Notes under the pieces: generated by a model | What the model saw: the letters and a program-made list of their open reading frames with translations, nothing else | Databases searched by the model: none | Told to the model about the DNA's origin: nothing | In this document: positions 59,153 through 64,000 of the stretch, one piece after another | Layout of the letters: each line of letters starts with the position of its first letter | Position numbering within the stretch: the stretch's first letter is position 1 | Made by a program: the position numbers and the translations under genes | Assembly: GCA_019421385.1 (NCBI GenBank) | Contig: JAHZFK010000001.1 | Location: 62,001-126,000, forward strand | Direction: 5' to 3' | Source: Clostridiales bacterium | Lineage (GTDB): Bacteria > Bacillota > Clostridia > Oscillospirales > Butyricicoccaceae | Length of the DNA stretch: 64,000 nt

Positions 59153-59665
59153 TCATGCCTGTTTGGTCTCTTTTTTATACTGCGCAATCGTATGCGCGAT
59201 GTAAGGCTGCACTTCGCCGAGTGGAATCCCCAGCGCAACCGCCAGTTCCCCGTGCAGCAAGTCCTCCGCCCGCTTGCGATAACGCTGGTCGACCTGACTG
59301 ACCCGCCGTCCGCTGCGACGGGATTTGGCAGAGACCGTTTTAATGAGCTGCACCAGCTCGCGGCAATCGTGGCTTTGCAGCACCGCCTGATAGTGCTCGC
59401 TCGACATGCGCATACTGTGCGAAGTGAAACCATCCGGCTCGATGGTCGGAATGGTCTGGATCAGCTGTTCCGCCTGTGCACGCGAAATAACCGGCCGCGT
59501 AAACACCGAGGAATCCACCGGGACATAGATCGTCTCCGTTCCGGAAACGGGCGTAAGCGTGTAATACAGCTTGTCCTCCTCCGTATCAAAAGGCGGTTTA
59601 CCGACCGCCTCCACCCGGCAAACGCCGCTGGTTCCGTAAACGATAAATTCCCCCGCTTGATACAT
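59153..59665 (-). CDS. CarD-family transcriptional regulator
   Basis: 170 residues from the ATG at 59665 (GAGGAGG upstream). The N-terminal RNA-polymerase-interaction Tudor-like domain starts FIVYGTSGVCRVEAV and includes IYVPVDS. The C-terminal helical domain contains a basic RRSGRRVSQVDQRYRKRAEDLLHGELA (motif YRKRAEDLLHGELA). CarD binds the polymerase beta subunit and stabilises open promoters, mainly at rRNA and stress genes. Confidence 0.93.
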   Translation of the reverse strand: MYQAGEFIVYGTSGVCRVEAVGKPPFDTEEDKLYYTLTPVSGTETIYVPVDSSVFTRPVISRAQAEQLIQTIPTIEPDGFTSHSMRMSSEHYQAVLQSHDCRELVQLIKTVSAKSRRSGRRVSQVDQRYRKRAEDLLHGELAVALGIPLGEVQPYIAHTIAQYKKETKQA

Positions 59666-59700
59666 GGTACTCCTCCTCACTGTGCCAAAACGCGACGGCA

Positions 59701-59772
59701 GGCAGCGTTTTCACGCTGCCGCCCACTGCTCTCTGTTATAATAATTGTAACACATTTTGCAGAGAAATGTAA
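59701..59772 (-). promoter_or_regulatory. Promoter of the CarD gene and leader hairpin
   Basis: On the minus strand TTACAT (59772-59767), 17-base spacer, TACAAT (59749-59744). The leader holds a 7-base stem GGCAGCG / CGCTGCC (59701-59720), 36 bases before the ATG. Confidence 0.5.
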
Positions 59773-59781
59773 GAAAATTTT

Positions 59782-60333
59782 TTATTTTTCCACATACCAG
59801 TCCAGATTTGCCGCCATTTCATGCGGCAGATAAAGGCACAGGTGGTCTTTCACCTCTCCATTATAGAGCAGCTCCGCGCGGTGCAGCACGCCTTCATATT
59901 GAAAGCCGCATTTTTCCAGCACGCGGCGTGAAGCGGGGTTGTCCGGATAGCAGGTCGCGCTGATCAAGTCCAGCCCCATTTGACCAAAGCCGAAGCGCAC
60001 CGCCGCACGCACCGCCTCTGTCATATACCCCTGTCCCCAGTAGTCTACACCCAGCGCATAGCCGAGCGAACGCGCCGAGCCATATTGCCGCGCAGAATCG
60101 GTGATCAGCCCGATCGAACCCATCAGGCGGCGGTCAGACTGCCGCTCGATCGCCCACACGCTGGGCTGGTTCAGAAACACCAGATGCAGGATGTCGCTCG
60201 ACTCCAGCAGGCTTTCGTGCGGCTTCCAGCCCGCATTCCGTCCCACCGCTTCATCCTTGGAATAGGCGTAAAGCGCCTCCACATCGTCCTCCCGAAAGGG
60301 GCGAAGCGTCAGCCGTTCGGTTGTCAGTGTCAT
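59782..60333 (-). CDS. GNAT-family N-acetyltransferase (RimJ/RimL-like)
   Basis: 183 residues from the ATG at 60333 (GGAGAG upstream). It starts TTERLTLRPFREDDVEALYAY and contains GYALGVDYWGQGYMTEAVRA (acetyl-CoA loop, motif YWGQGYMTEA) and NPASRRVLEKCGF, typical of the RimJ/L-type acetyltransferases that act on protein or small-molecule amines. Substrate unknown. Confidence 0.9.
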   Translation of the reverse strand: MTLTTERLTLRPFREDDVEALYAYSKDEAVGRNAGWKPHESLLESSDILHLVFLNQPSVWAIERQSDRRLMGSIGLITDSARQYGSARSLGYALGVDYWGQGYMTEAVRAAVRFGFGQMGLDLISATCYPDNPASRRVLEKCGFQYEGVLHRAELLYNGEVKDHLCLYLPHEMAANLDWYVEK

Positions 60334-60371
60334 AGGCGGAACTCTCTCCTTTCCATTAACACGAAAAACAA

Positions 60372-60402
60372 AAGGACGCAAAGCAATGCGCTTTGCGTCC
60401 TT
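60372..60402 (-). terminator. Terminator after purA
   Basis: 12-base stem AAGGACGCAAAG / CTTTGCGTCCTT, 7-base loop, then TTGTTTTTC on the minus strand. Confidence 0.88.
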
Positions 60403-60411
60403 CCCTCTGCA

Positions 60412-61695
60412 TTACTTGATCGCCATGACCTGATCGCGCGCCGGGCCGACACCCAGCATCGTGATCGGGCAGCCGATGATGCGTTCCAGCTCACGGATGT
60501 AATCCTGCACGGTCTGCGGCAGCTCAGCAAACGAGCGGCAGTTCGTGATATCCTCTTCAAAGCCGGGGAACTCCTCGTAAACCGGCTCGCAGTCCACCAG
60601 ATCCATGAAGTTTGCCGGGAACTCGGTGACCGTCTGACCGTTCTTCAGCTTATAGCCGATGCAGACCTTAAGTTTAGGCAGGCCGCGCAGCGGGTCGATC
60701 TTGTTGATGACGACCTCGGTCAGGCCGTTGACGCGCACCGCATAGCGCGCGACCACTGCATCGAACCAGCCGGTGCGGCGCGGACGTCCGGTGACCGTGC
60801 CGAACTCGCCGCCGGCGTTGCGGATGTAATCGCCCGTGTCGTCAAACAGCTCGGTCGGGAACGGACCTTCGCCCACGCGGGTGGTGTAGGACTTGAAAAT
60901 ACCCATGATGCTGTCGATCGCCGTCGGGCCGACACCCGAGCCGATGCAGCAACCGCCTGCCACCGGATGCGACGAGGTGACAAACGGATAGGTGCCCATA
61001 TCCAGATCGAGCAGCGTGCCCTGCGCGCCCTCGAACAGCACTTCCTTGCCCGCCTGAACTGCATCCCACGTCAGGATGGAAGTATCGCACACATAGGGGC
61101 GCAGCCGGTCGGCATATTCGCGGTACTCCGCGATCACCGCGTCCGCATTGATTGCCTCACCGCCGTACACGCCGGTGATGACACGGTTCTTGTGTGCGCA
61201 CGCCTCGCGGATAACGGCCTCAAAACGCTCTGCATCGACAAAATCATGCATACGCACGCCGCTGCGCTCGGATTTATCCATATAGGTCGGGCCGATGCCC
61301 TTCTTGGTCGTGCCGATGGCGGTGCCTTCCTTGGCCTTTTCCGCTTCGCTCAGCGCGTCCAGTTCCAAATGCCACGGCAGGATGCAATGGCAGCGCGCGT
61401 CGATAAACAGCTTGTCGGTCGAAACGCCCTTTTCGTGCAGGCCGTCAATTTCGCCCAGCACCGCCTTGGGGTTGACCACCACACCCGGACCGATCACATT
61501 CGTGCAATCCGGATACAGAATGCCCGAGGGAATGAGCTGCAGCTTATACTTGACGCCATCGACCACAACCGTGTGTCCGGCGTTGTTGCCGCCCTGGCTG
61601 CGCACGACCAGATCGGCCTTACCTGCGAAGATATCAATGAACTTGCCCTTGCCTTCGTCGCCCCACTGAGCGCCGAGAATTACCTTACCTGGCAT
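60412..61695 (-). CDS. purA: Adenylosuccinate synthetase
   Basis: 427 residues from the ATG at 61695 (GGAAGG upstream); this gives the standard start before ILGAQWGDEGKGK, the GTP loop with catalytic Asp. Later motifs: GGNNAGHTV (catalytic His), GTTKKGIGPTYMDK, FEGAQGTLLDLDMGTYPFVTSSHP (motif GAQGTLLDLD) and RRTGWFDAV. It makes adenylosuccinate from IMP and aspartate. Single-gene unit with promoter, leader hairpin and terminator. Confidence 0.98.
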   Translation of the reverse strand: MPGKVILGAQWGDEGKGKFIDIFAGKADLVVRSQGGNNAGHTVVVDGVKYKLQLIPSGILYPDCTNVIGPGVVVNPKAVLGEIDGLHEKGVSTDKLFIDARCHCILPWHLELDALSEAEKAKEGTAIGTTKKGIGPTYMDKSERSGVRMHDFVDAERFEAVIREACAHKNRVITGVYGGEAINADAVIAEYREYADRLRPYVCDTSILTWDAVQAGKEVLFEGAQGTLLDLDMGTYPFVTSSHPVAGGCCIGSGVGPTAIDSIMGIFKSYTTRVGEGPFPTELFDDTGDYIRNAGGEFGTVTGRPRRTGWFDAVVARYAVRVNGLTEVVINKIDPLRGLPKLKVCIGYKLKNGQTVTEFPANFMDLVDCEPVYEEFPGFEEDITNCRSFAELPQTVQDYIRELERIIGCPITMLGVGPARDQVMAIK

Positions 61696-61720
61696 AGGAT
61701 TTCCTTCCTTTCTGCTCTGG

Positions 61721-61778
61721 GACATGCTTTCAGCATGTCATACAGTGAAAGTATAGCATAGCACGCCGCTCTTTTCAA
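61721..61778 (-). promoter_or_regulatory. purA promoter and 5'-end hairpin
   Basis: On the minus strand TTGAAA (61778-61773), 17-base spacer, TATACT (61755-61750). The 8-base perfect stem GACATGCT / AGCATGTC with a 3-base loop (61721-61739) would sit at the very 5' end of the transcript, which could stabilise the mRNA. Confidence 0.65.
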
Positions 61779-61799
61779 TCCTGATTTGCGCCTTTTGAC

Positions 61800-61828
61800 T
61801 TGTAAAAGGGCATACGCCGTTGTAAAAT
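61800..61828 (+). promoter_or_regulatory. Promoter of the cysteine desulfurase-thiI operon
   Basis: TTGTAA (61800-61805), 17-base spacer, TAAAAT (61823-61828), 34 bases before the ATG. Confidence 0.6.
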
Positions 61829-61862
61829 ATTCGTGTAATGGATCAAAGGAGACTGGAAGGAT

Positions 61863-62990
61863 ATGCATTATCTGGACAATGCGGCGACGACGGCGGTGCT
61901 GCCCGAAGCGGCTGAAGCAGCCATGCACGCGATGTGCACCTGCTTCGGCAACCCGTCGAGCCTGCATCAAATGGGAATAAACGCCTCTCATCTGCTGGAG
62001 GACAGCCGAAAAACGGTCGCTTCCGCGCTCGGCTGTCTGCCTGAAGAGACCTACTTTACCTCCTGCGGCACGGAGAGCACCAACATCAGCCTGCGCGGGG
62101 TCGCCCACCTCAACCGCCACCAAAAGGGGCGCATCATCACGACCGAAATCGAGCACGCGGCAACGCTCAACACCTGCAAGCAGTTCGCCGCCGAGGGGTT
62201 TGACGTTGTGTTCCTCGCGCCGGACGAGACCGGCCATATCACCCCCGCGGCGCTCGAAGCCGCACTGACCGAGGACACGGTACTGCTGTCCTGCCAGCTG
62301 GTCAATAACGAGATCGGCACGGTGCAGCCCGTGGCGGAACTCGGCGCGCTGCTCAAAGCCAAAACGCCGCGTGCACTGTTCCACATCGACGCAGTACAGG
62401 GACTGGCGCGGGTCAGGCTCACGCCCAAAAAGTGGAGCTGCGACCTGATGAGCGTCTCCGGTCACAAGATCGGCGCGCCCAAGGGCATTGGCGCGCTGTA
62501 TGTCAAAAAGGGGCTGCGCCTGCCGCCCTTGATGTTCGGCGGCGGACAGGAAAAGGGGATGCGTCCGGGCACTGAGGCGCTGCCCAATATCGCGGCCTTT
62601 GCCAAAGCGTGCGAAATCCGCATGGCACACTTCGATGAGGATTTTGCGCATGTGCAAAGCCTTGCCGACTATCTGCATCAGCAGGTCGCGGCGGTTTTGC
62701 CGGATGCGGCGTTCAACGGCGCAGGCGACATCCCGCATGTGGTCAACCTGTCCCTCCCCGGCTGCAAAAGCGAGGTCATGCTGCGCGTGCTGGAGAGCGA
62801 CGAGGTTTATGTTTCGAGCGGCTCTGCCTGCTCCAAGGGCAAGCAGAGCGGCGTGCTCAAGGCGCTCAGCCTGCCCAAAACGCGCACGGACAGTGCGCTG
62901 CGCGTGTCCTTCTGCCCATCGAACACCAAGGAAGATGTGGACGCTTTTATCACAGCCGCGCAAAAGGGTCAAAAAATGTTCAAACGGTAA
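61863..62990 (+). CDS. Cysteine desulfurase (NifS/IscS-like, ThiI partner)
   Basis: 375 residues. Class-V aminotransferase fold: YLDNAATTAVLPEA at the start, TEIEHAATLNT, the PLP lysine in SGHKIGAPKG near residue 204, and the catalytic cysteine in SSGSACSKGKQSG near 322. It removes sulfur from cysteine as enzyme persulfide. Placed 18 bases before thiI, it is probably the dedicated sulfur donor, as NifZ is in Bacillus. Confidence 0.93.
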   Translation: MHYLDNAATTAVLPEAAEAAMHAMCTCFGNPSSLHQMGINASHLLEDSRKTVASALGCLPEETYFTSCGTESTNISLRGVAHLNRHQKGRIITTEIEHAATLNTCKQFAAEGFDVVFLAPDETGHITPAALEAALTEDTVLLSCQLVNNEIGTVQPVAELGALLKAKTPRALFHIDAVQGLARVRLTPKKWSCDLMSVSGHKIGAPKGIGALYVKKGLRLPPLMFGGGQEKGMRPGTEALPNIAAFAKACEIRMAHFDEDFAHVQSLADYLHQQVAAVLPDAAFNGAGDIPHVVNLSLPGCKSEVMLRVLESDEVYVSSGSACSKGKQSGVLKALSLPKTRTDSALRVSFCPSNTKEDVDAFITAAQKGQKMFKR

Positions 62991-63008
62991 AGAGATAAAG
63001 GAGAAACT

Positions 63009-64000
63009 ATGAAAGAAGTATTGCTGCTCAAGTGCGGAGAGATCGTGCTCAAAGGTCTCAACCGCAAAACCTTTGAGGATCGCCTGCTCAAAAACCTGTC
63101 CCGCCGCATGAAGCACGTGGCAGACTGCAACATTTCCATGCGCCAGTCGGTGGTCTATGTCGAAGTGCCCGAGGACGTGGACGCAGACGCGGTCATGGAC
63201 TGCGCGCGCCATGTGTTCGGCTTTGCAACCATCTCTCGCGCAGCGGTCTGCCCCGAAAAGACGCTCGAAAGCGTCATCGACACCGCACAGAGCTATCTTG
63301 CGCCGCGTTTTGCGCAGGCAAAGACCTTCAAGGTCGAGACCAAGCGCGGCGACAAGAAATTCCCCATGACCTCGACCGAGATCAGTCAGCACGTCGGCGG
63401 CGAACTGGCCGACCGTTTCCCGAGCGTGCGTCCCTACATGCACGGCCCCGACCTGACGGTTCATGTCGAGATCCGCGAAAAGTACGCCTTTGTACACGCA
63501 GGTCCCGAGCCGGGCGCAGGCGGCATGCCGATCGGCTCGAATGGCAGAGCCGCGCTGCTGCTTTCGGGCGGCATCGACAGCCCGGTCGCGGGCTGGATGA
63601 TGGCCAAGCGCGGTCTGGAACTGGTCGGCGTACACTTTTTCAGCTATCCCTACACCTCGGAACGCGCCAAGGACAAGGTGCTCGAGTTGGGCCGCAAGCT
63701 GACCGCATGGTGCGGCCGCATGAGCGTGATGGTCGTGCCGTTCACCAAAATCCAGGAGGAAATCCGCGAAAAGTGCCACGAGGAGCTGTTTACGCTCATT
63801 ATGCGGCGCTTTATGATGCGCATTGCCGAGCGTGTAGCTGTGGAATACGGCTGCGGCGCACTCATCACCGGCGAGTCGCTCGGACAGGTCGCCAGCCAGA
63901 CCATGCCCGCCATGGGCGTGACCGGCGCGGTGTGCGATCTGCCGATCTTCCGCCCGTGCATCGGCATGGATAAGGAGGAGATCGTCACGATCGCCCGCAA
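63009..64000 (+). CDS. thiI: tRNA 4-thiouridine synthase ThiI (3' end beyond window)
   Basis: The frame opens with ATG at 63009 (AAAGGAG upstream) and runs 330 codons to the window edge. A ferredoxin-like and THUMP domain (about 1-165) lead to the PP-loop SGGIDSPVAGWMM near residue 183, which adenylates U8 of tRNA. LITGESLGQVASQTM follows. The C-terminal end is missing, so the presence of a rhodanese domain cannot be judged. Sulfur should come from the adjacent cysteine desulfurase. Confidence 0.96.
   Translation, partial: MKEVLLLKCGEIVLKGLNRKTFEDRLLKNLSRRMKHVADCNISMRQSVVYVEVPEDVDADAVMDCARHVFGFATISRAAVCPEKTLESVIDTAQSYLAPRFAQAKTFKVETKRGDKKFPMTSTEISQHVGGELADRFPSVRPYMHGPDLTVHVEIREKYAFVHAGPEPGAGGMPIGSNGRAALLLSGGIDSPVAGWMMAKRGLELVGVHFFSYPYTSERAKDKVLELGRKLTAWCGRMSVMVVPFTKIQEEIREKCHEELFTLIMRRFMMRIAERVAVEYGCGALITGESLGQVASQTMPAMGVTGAVCDLPIFRPCIGMDKEEIVTIAR

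Noticed and set aside
61680..63779. 699-codon minus-strand frame opposite the cysteine desulfurase and thiI
   Set aside because: Antisense shadow of two clear genes; composition rich in His, Gln and Arg is typical of such shadows.
1..64000. CRISPR array, tRNA or rRNA gene, insertion sequence
   Set aside because: Gaps between genes are short; none showed regularly spaced repeats, cloverleaf-type sequence, or transposase-like frames with terminal inverted repeats.

Overview
The window (64 kb, GC-rich, start and end cut through genes) looks like ordinary chromosome of a Gram-positive, obligately fermentative Clostridia-type bacterium, probably of the Oscillospiraceae/Butyricicoccaceae group. 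The evidence is the Prp-processed form of ribosomal protein L27, a WalRK cell-wall control locus, TmcAL, a monomeric [FeFe] hydrogenase, acetate kinase, YlxM-Ffh, lipoboxes on exported proteins, and strong Shine-Dalgarno sites with several TTG starts. The genus is an inference. I saw no rRNA or tRNA gene, CRISPR array, insertion sequence or integrated phage.

Layout. 1-5.6 kb (minus strand): phosphate-starvation locus pstS-pstC-pstA-pstB-phoU-regulator-kinase, with Pho-box-like repeats in front of a pstS whose two halves are in swapped order. 5.7-12.1 kb (minus): an O-antigen-ligase-like polymerase, a DUF4330 protein, a small ORF, ispE, a PHP phosphatase, a CPBP protease and ackA. 12.2-15.7 kb (plus): tmcAL divergent from ackA, a zinc-ribbon protein, a PadR regulator with its own operators plus membrane partner, and a DUF554 protein. 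15.8-19.6 kb: a methyl-accepting chemotaxis protein divergent from an unusual HTH-CheR-PAS-like-coiled-coil fusion. 19.7-22.3 kb (minus): a PTS-IIC-like permease and a MATE exporter. 22.5-30.9 kb (plus): a two-component system, a lysine/serine-rich lipoprotein, and a five-gene operon: AMP ligase, PLP decarboxylase, acyl carrier protein, MBOAT acyltransferase and SGNH protein. 31-34.5 kb: flavodoxin-ferredoxin protein, zinc alcohol dehydrogenase, and an [FeFe] hydrogenase with a Rex-type operator.

34.7-43 kb (minus): rplU-prp-rpmA-obgE, rpiA with a membrane protein, lgt-folD, and the M16 pair YfmF/YfmH. 43.1-46.7 kb (plus): ylxM-ffh-rpsP-khpA-rimM-trmD. 46.8-58.6 kb (minus): a long co-directional block, GH13 glycosidase-NUDIX-walR-walK-yycH-yycI-murA-walJ-rlmH-lipase-pfkB-type kinase. 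58.8-64 kb: a lone holin, a CarD regulator, a GNAT acetyltransferase, purA, and a cysteine desulfurase-thiI pair that runs off the end.

How parts work together. Much of the window concerns the envelope: phosphate uptake, isoprenoid and lipoprotein maturation, Wal control with MurA, and the surface-modification operon. The most interesting region is 25.4-30.9 kb. It resembles the dlt (D-alanylation) export machinery, but a DAP/ornithine-type decarboxylase sits between the ligase and the carrier protein. This suggests that an amino acid is loaded on the carrier, decarboxylated there, and the resulting amine-bearing acyl group moved to a surface polymer. The second is the HTH-CheR fusion, which may link chemoreceptor-type signalling directly to transcription.
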